Shown: in pieces, positions 11,929 to 22,507 of the stretch
Position numbering within the stretch: position 1 is the first letter of the stretch
How the letters are laid out: the number at the start of each line of letters is the position of its first letter
Source of the DNA: Pardosa pseudoannulata
Lineage: Eukaryota > Arthropoda > Arachnida > Araneae > Lycosidae
Direction of reading: 5' to 3'
Length of the DNA stretch: 64,000 nt
Assembly (NCBI GenBank): GCA_032207245.1
Contig: CM063500.1
Coordinates: 59,165,076-59,229,075, forward strand
Translations under genes and position numbers: made by a program
The notes under the pieces: generated by a model
Seen by the model: only the letters and a program-made list of their open reading frames with translations
Databases searched by the model: none
What the model was told of the DNA's origin: nothing

Positions 11929-13286
11929 CAGTGGCATGCAGTCCATATGTGCAAGGTATGCACTGCACACCCTTTCAAAATTGTAAGGGACAATAATTTT
12001 CTGCACCTATGTCTATCTTTCTTTATATGGTATATAATAAATATTATTTGTAATATATTCAAATATGTTGATTTGCTTGCTTGTATTCCCACAGTGCGTG
12101 TGGTACTAGGAGCTGCACCACATAGCGCACAAACGAACATAGGAAGTTCTGATGTGTACGCACCGCTCACTAAATTGAAAATCACGCTTTATATGTATGA
12201 GCTACTGGAGAAGAACAGCATACTATGACACTGAGGCAAGTGCAGCTATTTTTCCTGCACTTGGCATTCAGAATCATCCGAAGGTATGCTTTATTAACAT
12301 GCTAATTACAGATTATACATATCTTATTGGTTTTTAAAATAAAATTAAATTTAAAATATTTACACAGTAGTAAATTGTAAAGGTTAAATTAAAATTTAAG
12401 CATTTAAAAATTTATAAGTAGCTTTATTGCTTTAACAACTTATTTTTTAAAACGGTGTTTCTTATAATAATATTAACCCTGATTAAAATATTTCCATTTT
12501 TTTCTACCAACAGGGATTCTAGAGTGTCTACTTAAATTTGATCTAAATATAGTTTGGTTTTTCCGCAGAGTACTGAAAACTCTTTAATATGCAATATGAC
12601 TGTAAGGAAAGAGTAATATTCAGCAGTATTTTTTGAAAACCTAGTATTTAATTGATGAATTGTAATCCTTTAGCCGCTCAAAAATTTATTCTCCGGAGCA
12701 ATCTGAGGAGTTTCCGGAATTATCAATTTTCTCATTTTTCTGGAGAAACTCCAGAGTAGTTGGCATGTCTGACAAAATACACTGGGAGATGTCTGAAAAT
12801 TAAATAAAATTTACAGGATGTGTGGTGGTTGATTACACATAAAAAAAAAATCTTCTATTAGCAAAAAACAGAGAGATATGTGCAATACGCAGTTTAACTT
12901 ATTCTGAAAAAAAAAAATAAGGCCAAAGAGTTTGTCACCCCTTTCTGAAAATTCAGCTTTGAAATTTTTTGAAACTACATCTAATGGTAGAAAGTGAATT
13001 CCCCTCTTCTCTGTAATACATTTCAGCCACTTTAGTCGCATGGGTGTGTAAAAGCACTGTCCTCTACTCAACTAAGAGTCCTATCAGGAGAAAGTCTAAA
13101 TGGAAAATTTTAATGTGCAACAATGTAAATAAAAGTTCCATATTGAACTTTGTTGCTTTTTATCATGGTGTCACAACTGCATTTTAACGAGGATTCTCCT
13201 TGCCCAGCAAGCCTGGGAAAGTAAAAACTAATAGGGGGCTAAACTTTCTCTTAATTTTGTGTAGCTGGCAGATTAATTTTCGCTGG

Positions 13287-13362
<76 letters not shown>

Positions 13363-15165
13363 TGGCGTGCGATCCATATGTGCAGGGTATGCACTGCACA
13401 CCCTTTCAAAATTATGAGGGACAATAATTTTCTGCACCTATGTCTATCTTTCTTTATATGGTATATAATAAATATTATTTGTAATATATTCAAATATGTT
13501 GATTTGCTTGCTTGTATTCCCGCAGTGCGTGCGGTACTAGGTACTGCAACACATAGCGCGTTCAGAAGCAAACGAACATAGGAAGTTCTGATGTGTACGC
13601 ACCGCTCACTAAATTGAAAATCACGCTTTATATGTATGAGCTACTGGAGAAGAACAGCATACTATGACACTGAGGCAAGTGCAGCTATTTTTCCTGCACT
13701 TGGCATTCAGAATCATCCGAAGGTATGCTTTATTAACATGCTAGTTACAGATTATACATATCTTATTGGTTTCTATATTAAAATTAAATTTAAAATATTT
13801 ACACAGTAGTAAATAGTTAAAGTTAAATTAAAATTTAAGCATTTAAAAATTTACGAGTAGCTTTTTTTAGCTTTAACAACTTATTTTTCAGAAAAGTGTT
13901 TTTTATAGCAACATTGACCCTGATTAAAATATTTCCATATTTCTATTATCAGGGATTCTAGAGTTTGTCTACTTAAATTTGATCTAAATACAGTTTGTTT
14001 TTTCTGCATAGTACTGAAAACTCTTTAATATGCAGCATTACTGAGTGGAAAGAGAAAGAGTAATATTCAGCAGTATTTTTTGCAAAATTTTATATTTAAT
14101 TGCTGAATTGTAATCTTTTAGCTGTTCAAAAGTTTTGTTATTTTCCGGAGCAATCTGAGGAGTTTCCGGAATTATCAATTTTCTCATTTTTCTGGAGAAA
14201 CTCCAGAGTAGTTGGCATGTCTGACAAAATACACTGGGAGATGTCTGAAAATTAAATAAAATTTACAGGATGTGTGGTGGTTGATTACACATAAAAAAAA
14301 AATCTTCTATTAGCAAAAAACAGAGAGATATGTGCAATACGCAGTTTAACTTATTCTGAAAAAAAAAAAAAAAAAAAATAAAAAAAAAAAAAAAAAAGGC
14401 CAAAGAGTTTGTCACCCCTTTCTGAAAATTCAGCTTTGAAATTTTTTGAAACTACATCTAATGGTAGAAAGTGAATTCCCCTCTTCTCTGTAATACATTT
14501 CAGCCACTTTAGTCGCATGGGTGTGTAAAAGCACTGTCCTCTACTCAACTAAGAGTCCTATCAGGAGAAAGTCTAAATGGAAAATTTTAATGTGCAACAA
14601 TGTAAATAAAAGTTCCATATTGAACTTTGTTGCTTTTTATCATGGTGTCACAACTGCATTTTAACGAGGATTCTCCTTGCCCAGCAAGCCTGGGAAAGTA
14701 AAAACTAATAGGGGGCTAAACTTTCTCTTAATTTTGTGTAGCTGGCAGATTAATTTTCACTGGTTTACACACACACACACACATATATATATATCATTCA
14801 GTGGCGTGCGGTCCATATGTGCAGGGTATGCACTGCACAGTCTTTCAAAATTATGAGGGACAATAATTTTCTGCACCTATGTCTATCTTTCTTTATATCG
14901 TATATAATAAATATTATTTATAATATATTCAAATATGTTGATTTACTTGCTTGTATTCCCGCAGTGCGTGCGGTACTAGGTGCTGCACCACGTAGCATGC
15001 AAACGAACATAGGAAGTTCTGATGTGTACGCACCGCTCACTAAATTGAAAATCACGCTTTATATGTATGAGCTACTGGAGAAGAACAGCATACTATGACA
15101 CTGAGGCAAGTGCAGCTATTTTTCCTGTACTTGGCATTCAGAATCATCCGAAGGTATGCTTTATT
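10376..15165. repeat. Tandem array, three full and one partial ~1.4-kb units
   Basis: The marker CTAAACTTTC recurs at 10381, 11820, 13239 and 14716 (periods 1439, 1419 and 1477). Each unit begins GGGGCTAAACTTTCTC, then GGCAGATTAATTTTC, an (AC)n(AT)n microsatellite, the left end of a hAT element (TCAGTGGCGTGCG), and about 1 kb of unique DNA including a variable A-run. The fourth unit diverges at about 15165, where the complete hAT element continues. The repeated minus-strand frame starting MSRGQCFYTPMRL in each unit is copied by duplication and not accepted as a gene. The whole array sits in the SKA3 intron. Confidence 0.9.
10436..10492. repeat. (AC)n(AT)n microsatellite, array unit 1
   Basis: Compound AC/AT tract placed directly before the hAT left end. 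Equivalent tracts of different length lie at 11872-11929, 13290-13360 and 14767-14793. Confidence 0.9.
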
Positions 15166-16024
15166 AAGCGTTGTATTAGTGCTGAAATGCTTTTGGTTTT
15201 TTAACTGATTAACTGGCCATATGACTTTGCAGACGGTTAATGTTTAAATTTATATATTGTAAGATTTTGTTTTCAGAGAAATATAAAATAAGTATTTCAT
15301 CAATATAAAGGTAAATGTTTTAGTGTGGTAAAGTAATTTTGATGATGTATTATATTTATTGAAATAATTCACTGAAAAACAATGTTGTTTAGTTAGACAA
15401 AAAAGAAACGAATTTAAACAGAACAGTCCAAATTTTACCATTCATTGTGTCTTACAGACAGTATATAAGTTATATCTGTAACACCATATCCCTGGTTTTG
15501 TTTTTAAAAATTGTCAAGATGTTTTTCGCAGACTATATGATTTCCAAATGTTAAAAACAGTTAATAAATATAATTTAATCCACTGACCGAACAAGAAACA
15601 GTTTGTTCTATTGTGTCAGCGTGCAGTGAAATCTTCTGCACATGGAATAGACGTTCGGTTTGTCAGCACCAATGAGCATCCGGATGAGGTACCGCAGTGG
15701 CGAGCGACGTGTGGTGCAACGTTACTGAACGTAGTTTTTCGTGGAAGCCCAAAGCCTTGCTTTTTCGACTCCGATATGACACCATACAACAAAAGACATG
15801 ATTTTTGCTTCAGTACTAGTAGAATTCTCATAAGTTTAACTGTTTTTATAGTTATAACTCGACTACTTGTAGGTAAATATTTTATTTACTGTAATCTTTA
15901 AATTTATATTCATAATAAATAACCCGTTTCAGTATGAGGAACTCAGATGTCTCAATAATTAAAGATTTATTGTAAAATCCATGTTCTCTGCACACCCTCC
16001 ATGAAAACCTACCGCACGCCACTG
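14799..16024. mobile_element. hAT-like element with 14-bp TIRs (CAGTGGCGTGCGGT)
   Basis: The left end CAGTGGCGTGCGGT is matched perfectly, inverted, at the right end (ACCGCACGCCACTG). The CAGTGG start is characteristic of hAT elements. Flanks are ATATCATT and ATATATAT, so the 8-bp duplication is only partly recognisable. The 1226-bp interior has no transposase. Its left ~370 bp is what the three upstream tandem units share, so this is the only complete copy. Confidence 0.7.
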
Positions 16025-16265
16025 ATATATATATATATTTACTGTAATATTGTACTGTTTATTATAAACTATAAATTGTATAAATTTAATAAACTTTGTT
16101 GGATTGATTCAAATGAATCAGATTTTAAAGTAATGGGTGAAAAGAATTGACAGACTAAGGTAAAGAATAGTCTGACATGGAAGAGTGTCTAACAGAAGAC
16201 CTGACCCACTCTGGACTGCTGTGTCAATTAAGACGATGATAAACTTACTTGATACTTTTGTTTTT

Positions 16266-16350
16266 GTTAAAATATAATTTCAAATTATATTTTAACATGT
16301 TTGAAATTATATTTTAACATTTAAAATATAATTTGAAATTATATTTTAAC
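16266..16350. repeat. AT-rich palindrome cluster
   Basis: 16266-16296 is a 31-nt perfect palindrome (15-bp arms, 1-nt centre). The same arm sequence, based on AAATTATATTTTAAC, recurs twice more before 16350 in alternating orientation. Confidence 0.8.
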
Positions 16351-17075
16351 AAAAAAAGCTTTTATTTAGTGTTATAAAAAATCAAATGAAAAAATTCAAG
16401 TTTTTTTTTGGGAAAAAAAAAGTTAATATTATTATTCTATAACTTTAAATTTACTCAAAGTAGATATCACAAGTTTTATTTTTTGATAAAGACTAAGAAA
16501 AAATCATTCTTTGTTGTTATACAATCAAACAATTTTAATAAGTAGCCTGTAATTGTATTTCATATCCAGGGTTGGAAAATAATTTGACAAAATATGGTTA
16601 AAATAATTAAGATTAAAAAGAAAAAAAACTAACTAAATTTCTGTTTTGGAAGTAAGTTTAAATTTAAATAGCACCTAATTTATCGTGCCTGAAATTAAAA
16701 TAAAACATTAATACAAGAGGTATAGACTATAAAGTATGAAAGTACAAGTAAAAAACTGCCCATTAAAATAAAATCATTACAACCAGAATTCAGTTGAAGA
16801 ACAATACATTTTTCTTATTTTGTTTCTGCTGTGACTTCAAACAGAAGTCTGAAGATATACAATAAATATTTTAAATAATCTTTTAAACACACACAGATAA
16901 AATTAAAACAAATCTGAGGTAAAAGAATGCAACAAGCATATTAATAAAATAAAACCAGAATTAGCATAAAAAAATTTTCTAAAGCAAACATTTCATTCTT
17001 TTCTGCCATTAAACTTTTCTTTCCTCATAGAGACTGAATATGGATGATATAATTCAATGTTCAGTAAATCTAAAC
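16351..17075. other. Intron DNA without recognisable features
   Basis: AT-rich, with no open frame over about 40 codons and no terminal repeats seen. It lies within the SKA3 intron. Confidence 0.4.
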
Positions 17076-17533
17076 CAGTGTTCCTACTCTTTTTCCAGAA
17101 GAAAAATTAAGGACTTTCTAAGGACCAAAGTAACTTTTTATAAGGACCTACTTGAAATACACAGCTTAACGACATAAACCCTATTTCCTGAGGATATATT
17201 TTAATGATTATGAACCAGACAAGGCATGTTCAAGAAATGCCCTACAATATTTTAGAATTAAGTTTTTAAAAAAGTATAGAAATTAATATAAGATAAATCT
17301 ATTTGACAAAAACTAATTTTAAAAAATGTACATCTAACGTTTTTTGAGTGATCAAACTAAAAATAAATTATGAATAAAATACAGTATTATAAACAGTACT
17401 TTCTGAGGGTTTAAAATGACTCATATATATATATATAATATATACATATATATACATATACATATATATACACATATATATATATTATATACATATATAC
17501 ATATGTATATATATACATTTATATATATGTATA

Positions 17534-17567
<34 letters not shown>

Positions 17568-17610
17568 CATATACATACATATATACGCACACACACACAC
17601 ACATAAACAA

Positions 17611-17649
<39 letters not shown>

Positions 17650-17716
17650 TATATACACATACATATATACACACATTATATATATATGTATGTATATATA
17701 TATATATACACATATG

Positions 17717-17758
<42 letters not shown>

Positions 17759-18502
17759 TGTATATACTAGATGATTATACCAGACATTTTCTGGGAAAGA
17801 AAAAAGTTTTAGACTTTTCTATTACATTCAATCCAAAGAAAATTAAACTTCTACAAAACCCCCACCCTCCATGCTTCGTTTAATTAAAATCTGCTTGACT
17901 GTTAGCTATTAGAAAAGGACAGCTGACTTTAAACTTTTACTTTAGCTTTGGATTATTTAGCATACTTTAAACCTTTGGAGTATGTGAAAGATTATTTATT
18001 TGTCATATAAGTTTTCTAGCTTGTGACCATAAAAAATACTATACGCTCAAAGTATTTTCATAATTTTTTAAGGATATCAAGGAAAGGAATTTTGAATTAT
18101 TACAGTAATATACTGACAACATACATGTATTTGAGGATTTCTTTACTATTAATACTGCACTTTTGGCTAGAAAATGTAAAAGAGTGTTATGAACTTTAAC
18201 AGATATTTATTTACTATTTACAAAGAATTTTCCAATAATGCAAATTCACATACATAAATAATTTCATTTTGAAAGTTCAACAGATTTCATTTTTTGGATC
18301 AGAAATTTTTTTGCTCAAGTTCTGTCACTCAGCTACTTTTTCTTTTATATCTTTCCATGGAAATAATTGATAGTGTTCCAATTTCAAAATTAAGGAGTTT
18401 TTTAAGAACCTTTGATAAAAATTAAGTAGTTTTAAGGGCCCTTAAAAATGAAAGCTAAAATTAAGGAGTTCTTAAGTATTTTTAAGGACCATGGGAACCC
18501 TG
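17076..18502. mobile_element. hAT-like non-autonomous element (CAGGGTTCCCAC family, copy 2)
   Basis: It is collinear with 7831-8916 over its entire length. Its left end has drifted to CAGTGTTCCTAC; the right end is the standard GGGAACCCTG. It is longer than copy 1 mainly because a ~340-bp AT-rich microsatellite stands where copy 1 has about 25 bp of TA-rich sequence. No coding capacity. Confidence 0.75.
17416..17766. repeat. Complex (AT/ATAC)n microsatellite inside a hAT copy
   Basis: Interrupted AT, ATAC and AC units of about 350 bp. All apparent reading frames here (Tyr/Ile/His-only) are microsatellite artefacts. Confidence 0.9.
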
Positions 18503-19002
18503 CAAACATTTAAAATTTTAATTTAATTTTCAATACTCATCAATTATAATTTATGTGGATGTAATTATGTTTATTCAATTTCAGAAAGTAAAATATAAAT
18601 TACATTATTAAAATATTCTAAATATGTCAACATTCAATAAAATTTTTTCCTGTTTAATATACTTTATTAGAACAAAGGCACTTGCAGATTAATAGCCTTA
18701 ATTTAAATCAACTTAAAAGGTACTTTTAATACTCATTTATAATTCTTTTACTTTTTGAACAAAAATTTGGATTTCATATGCAGGGAATATTTTACTTTTC
18801 TACATGACCAGCTATTCAAAGTTTTAACTGCAATTTCCAAAATTGTATTCTAAATCTAATAAAACTTGGGAAAGCCAAGGTATGCCAAGTTTAATTTATT
18901 AGTAATTCAGTATACTACATTGCAACAGCTGTAATTACAGACGATATATAAAATCGTCTGTGGTTGTAATGTGATTGGGTTTTAGAATAAAGATGTTTTA
19001 TG
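18503..19002. other. Intron DNA without recognisable features
   Basis: AT-rich; nothing recognisable apart from a short palindrome near 18940-18960. Confidence 0.4.
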
Positions 19003-19491
19003 CATGAGGTGTTTCGCTTTAATCTTGTCTCTTTAGAATACAAGTAATTATGGTTGTACAATAAAATCTTGAAATATAATATTGGTAACGAGTGTAAAAG
19101 GTATCCAAATTAAAGTTTGAAACTGCCGGATTCTGAAGGTGATGGTTATCATCCACATACTGGCAAAATACCAACCTATAATGAAGGCAAATGTCTCGAA
19201 GAATACCTTCTTCAAATTGAATTTTATTTTGAAGCGAACTGAATAAAAAGCGATACTGATAAAAGAGCTACTCTGCTGACATGTATTGGAAAGAAAGTAT
19301 TTTCCACCTTGCGAAACCTTGTACAACCTAAAAGTTTGAAAGAGATTTCTTATGGTGAAATAATTAAAGTGTTGACTAACCACTTCGCACCGCAAACATC
19401 AGTAACTATGCATGAGGTGTTTCGCTTTAATCTTGTCTCTTTAGAATACAAGTAATTATGGTTGTAGAGTAAAATCTTGAAATATAATATT
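19003..19491. repeat. ~83-bp direct repeats flanking a gag fragment
   Basis: The block beginning GCATGAGGTGTTTCGCTTTA and running through TTGAAATATAATATTGG occurs at 19003-19085 and again at 19410-19491, 407 bp apart. The gag pseudogene lies between and partly within the second copy. This is best explained by a tandem duplication of the gag 3' portion. Confidence 0.8.
19153..19455 (+). pseudogene. LTR-retrotransposon (Ty3/gypsy-type) gag capsid fragment, broken
   Basis: The plus-strand frame contains CLEEYLLQIEFYFEAN, an in-frame TGA at 19240-19242, then KRATLLTCIGKKVFSTLRNL, a linker, and VLTNHFAP before VFRFNL. The order W/Y-x-LxxxFxxN, KRAxLLxxIGxxxxxxLRxL, LxxHFxP and RFxF matches the capsid region of arthropod Ty3/gypsy gag proteins, which form the particle shell. 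Only about 100 codons survive, with no protease, pol or LTR nearby. It lies in the SKA3 intron on the opposite strand. Confidence 0.7.
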
Positions 19492-19906
19492 GGCTTAACA
19501 AACTTAAATAAAATATAATATTGGCTTAATAAACTTAGTACATTGATAGTTCAATCACCATAGGAAAAAAAAAAAAAAAAGAAAATTAAAGGGAAACAAA
19601 CTAAGATCAGAAACTTAGAGTAAGCCAACTTTTAAAAGAGTAAATATATCTGTTAGAGTGATACATATTGTGGCCAATCTATCAGAAAAATTGAAGCGTT
19701 TTCTAAATCATAGTTGGTTTTTCCTTATACAACCACATGTAATAAAAATGATGGAATGTAAAAAATTCCTTAAAACACAATAATAAACTACTGAAACTGA
19801 AATACCTTGATTAAAGAAAAGTACAGAGAACTAGTATCTTACAGACTTAAAAAGTTTTTTTTTTATTTGATACCATACGTTCTCACAATAAAATAAGTGT
19901 TCATAC

Positions 19907-20077
19907 CTGTAACTTTTGGATTCTGTCTTGAATATTAATAATACACTTAGCTGCAGGATACTCATCATTTCCAGAAGCTTCATTTAATTTTTTCTTAATT
20001 TCATTAACGTTATTATCTATATCTTTGCATGTTTCTATTAGCTTTTTAAAAAATTCTTTGGATTGTTGAAAAGTCAT
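19907..20077 (-). CDS. SKA3: SKA3-like kinetochore protein, first coding exon
   Basis: This 57-codon minus-strand exon runs from ATG at 20077 to AAGTTACAG, followed by the donor GTATGA. The product starts MTFQQSKEFFKKL and contains NDEYPAAKCI and IQDRIQKLQ. Human SKA3, as I remember it, has FCGKL, FEDYP and SEVQTLK at the matching places. The gap from QKLQ to TDF in the next exon is the same length as in human, which supports direct splicing across the 9.8-kb intron. The frame is open upstream to another ATG at 20176, but the SKA3 family starts about ten residues before the conserved FxxKL, which favours 20077. A relatively GC-richer stretch at 20080-20260 is the likely promoter/5' UTR side. 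Role: Ska complex subunit at the kinetochore-microtubule interface in mitosis. Identification is by motif alignment from memory, not a search. Confidence 0.78.
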
Positions 20078-20177
20078 CGTTAAAGGTATATGTAAACAAA
20101 CGATGAAACTATTCACACTCAGCACTTGACGTTGAAAAGTGCGCGAATTGGAAATGTGACGTTGTAACGTAATCATT

Positions 20178-20589
20178 ATTTTCAGCGAATGAAATAAGTA
20201 TAACAGTTACTTAGGCACAGGATTAGTCAATAAGCACCGCCCACTAGCTGAAGGCATGAGCTGCAGTAGGCACCATGTCTTTTCCCACAAAATGTCATTT
20301 TAATTGAATTTTTAACTTTAATCTGGTTGCTTATAAACTTTATTATCAAATTAAATATAGTAGTATAACTTCCAGAGAGGGGTAAATAGAATTTTCTTTT
20401 AGTATGTGCCAAATCTTGTAAAAGAACATGAATTTACGTGGCAGAAAGATGAAGAAGTTAAATGATAGGAATGTAGAGAAGCTTAAAAAAAAAAATAATA
20501 ATTAGGAGACCTGTTTTGACTTAAAACGTAGCATCGATCCTAGACTGTCGATTTCTCACATGCAAATTAAAATTGGCAGCTCTTTTTTA
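20178..20589. other. Upstream region of SKA3
   Basis: Holds the presumed SKA3 promoter near its left end; no TATA motif or divergent exon could be recognised. Confidence 0.35.
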
Positions 20590-20894
20590 CAAACCTTATG
20601 CTTGGTTATACGTTGGTTGATCATCATTTCACCGCATTCTACTTGCTATGCACCATTGGCTCTGTTAGAACGCATGCCAAGGAGAAGCATTACATTTTCT
20701 TTTATCAGTGCACACTAAATCACCCCTTAATACATTTCTTAGTAGTAAAATAATCAACAAGAGAGTAGGGTTACAGTAGTTAAGGACAGGGCCTATCCTA
20801 TCCAGGATCAAAATGGTGTGTAGCACGATGGCGGCCAACTGTAAGGCCGGCGAAATGATTATCAACTAATATGTAACCAAGCATAAAGTCTGTG
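20590..20894. mobile_element. MITE, ~305 bp with ~43-bp terminal inverted repeats
   Basis: The left end contains CTTATGCTTGGTTA and continues with GGTTGATCATCATTTC. The right end, on the minus strand, contains TTTATGCTTGGTTA and continues with AGTTGATAATCATTTC. The inner 200 bp is non-coding. The superfamily cannot be told from the termini, and no clear target duplication is visible. Confidence 0.65.
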
Positions 20895-21274
20895 AAAGTG
20901 TTTTTAGAATATGTGTTCTACAAATAAGTAATAAAATAAGGGTGCAAATAGGCAAATTAATTGAGTTGTATCGGTTTATTTCCGACCAATCAATTTTAAT
21001 TGAGCTAAACAAATATAAACAGTAATTTTTAAATTTTAAAGCCGTGTCGAGTTATACTTCCAAAAGGAGCATTGGAGTCAGACTTCACATTGAAGAATAA
21101 ATATGTTAAAGAGTTAACACTGAAACAAAGAGTTGACTGAACTAGAGCAGTGTTTTCCAAAATGTGGTACTCGTATGGTGATGAGGAGAGTTTGGTGGTG
21201 GTACGTTCACCGGCATTGGCTGCTATTGGGGCAAAAAGCAGCTTATTTTTTCCGTTACAAACACACACACACAC

Positions 21275-21370
21275 ACACAAAATAAATTTCGTTACTTAAG
21301 CAACGAAATTTATTTTGTGTGCGTCCGCACATACGCAGTACTCACTATTGTTAGTACTGCGTATGTGCGG
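21275..21370. repeat. Two adjacent perfect hairpins
   Basis: Hairpin 1: 19-bp arms 21275-21293 and 21302-21320 around a CTTAAG-containing centre. Hairpin 2: 18-bp perfect arms 21325-21342 and 21353-21370 (CCGCACATACGCAGTACT and its complement) with a 10-nt loop. They are 4 bp apart. Confidence 0.9.
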
Positions 21371-21514
21371 TTTTGTATATATGCCAAAGGTGATTATTAC
21401 TTTATCATAGCCAGAAAGTTTATGGAGGAAGAAAAATTGTTTAAATTCATTCCAGACTGGTTCTTGAAAAATGAACATAAGGCGTCTTTTAACATCCTTC
21501 TGGTCAAAAATGCA

Positions 21515-21655
21515 ACGTGTGTACCCAAAGTTTCAAAATCTTTCCTTTCCTTTTTCGATTCATATCATATCTATGTGAAGTTGCTTTTTCAGCATTTGTA
21601 TTCTTTAATTCAAATAAAAAGAACAGGCTTTGGGTATTAAACTGTATCCCAGATT
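21515..21655 (+). pseudogene. hAT transposase C-terminal dimerisation-region fragment
   Basis: The plus strand reads ISYLCEVAFSAFVFFNS, then KKNRL and CIPD before a stop. The upstream frame carries VPKVSKSFLSFF. This follows the hAT C-terminal pattern YP-x-L-S-K...SYLCE-x-x-FS...K-x-R-x-RL...PD seen in ZBED5/hAT-type transposases, the part that mediates dimerisation and completes the catalytic fold. A frameshift lies between the two pieces at about 21545, and stops follow. Non-functional. Confidence 0.65.
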
Positions 21656-22189
21656 AAAATTAACAATCTTTTTCTAAGGCGCTGCAGCTCATTACACCTA
21701 GTGCTGTCCCAATCAGCCTTCCCCATCCGGTCCTATTCAAAGAAATGAAAGGTGATGCCCTCTAGTCTCCATGAAATAAGATTTTAAAGTCACTATCAAC
21801 AGAGTAAAGCCAACTAATCTGTAGTCTTTTCAGTTTTTTAGCTGTTATAGTTTTAGTAGATGGAAGCTTTCTCACTGGGTTGGTAATTTCACTTCTAAAC
21901 AAATGTCCTAGCTACCAAATCGGGACTTTTTAGAATCTTAACGATGTATGGTTACCTGTATTTTCGGTAGATTTCAAAGTTAAACATTGATTTCTAAACA
22001 CCGTTTTTACAAACTGCGTACGTTGAGCTCAAAGGGCAATAGTTTGTTCTCCATAGATTTAGTCATTCCCCAGCTTTTACAATCATAATATGTCACAGGA
22101 CGCAATAGGGTAAAATTAACAACCAGATATCCAAATTATGGTGTGTAATTTAAATAATTTCATTCTTTAAATTGCGCTCAAAATTATAA

Positions 22190-22291
22190 ATAAATCAAAA
22201 TTATATTATAAATAACATGCGCAATAAATAAGATTTAATCTCTAAAATCTTATTTATTGCGCATGTTATTTATAATATAATTTTGATTTAT
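22190..22291. repeat. 45-bp perfect inverted repeat with 12-nt spacer
   Basis: The arms 22190-22234 and 22247-22291 are exact reverse complements (45 of 45), separated by TTAATCTCTAAA. The arms include ACATGCGCAATAAATAAGAT next to the loop. Imperfect complementarity continues outward through AATTATAA. Confidence 0.95.
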
Positions 22292-22507
22292 TTTGTTTAT
22301 AATTTATAATGAATGAATTCTATTTTTCGTTTATTATTTTAGTGATGTATTAAACAGAAAAGACATCTATAAATATATTTTAATCGTTTTTAAAGTATTT
22401 ATTTTTTTACTTTTCTTTTCTTTTTTTTTTGGGGGGGGGGAGGACCACATAGTATTCCAAAAGTTATAGAAAGGGGTACACAGCTATGGAAATTTTAGAA
22501 AATACTG

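Larger units (their letters stand above)
21148..22507 (+). mobile_element. hAT transposon, decayed autonomous-type copy
   Basis: The left terminus CAGTGTTTTCCAAAATGTGG is mirrored by CAGTATTTTCTAAAATTTCC on the minus strand at the right end, with the CAG start of hAT. A broken hAT transposase C-terminus is inside (21515-21655). Flanking octamers (AACTAGAG and ATTTAAAG) match only partly. Two sets of perfect palindromes lie inside. Confidence 0.65.

Noticed and set aside
11402..14548. Minus-strand frame beginning MSRGQCFYTPMRLKWLK conserved at 11.4, 12.8 and 14.4 kb
   Set aside because: Conservation is explained by tandem duplication of the whole 1.4-kb unit; the frame length depends on A-run length and there is no family resemblance.
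17416..17883. 155-codon Tyr/Ile/His-rich plus-strand frame
   Set aside because: Microsatellite inside a hAT copy; the same applies to frames at 23113-23501, 23966-24175, 43303-43402, 44534-44951 and 63350-63691.
20077..20176. Upstream start for SKA3 exon 1 at 20176
   Set aside because: Adds 34 residues with no counterpart in the family; 20077 gives the expected short leader before FxxKL.
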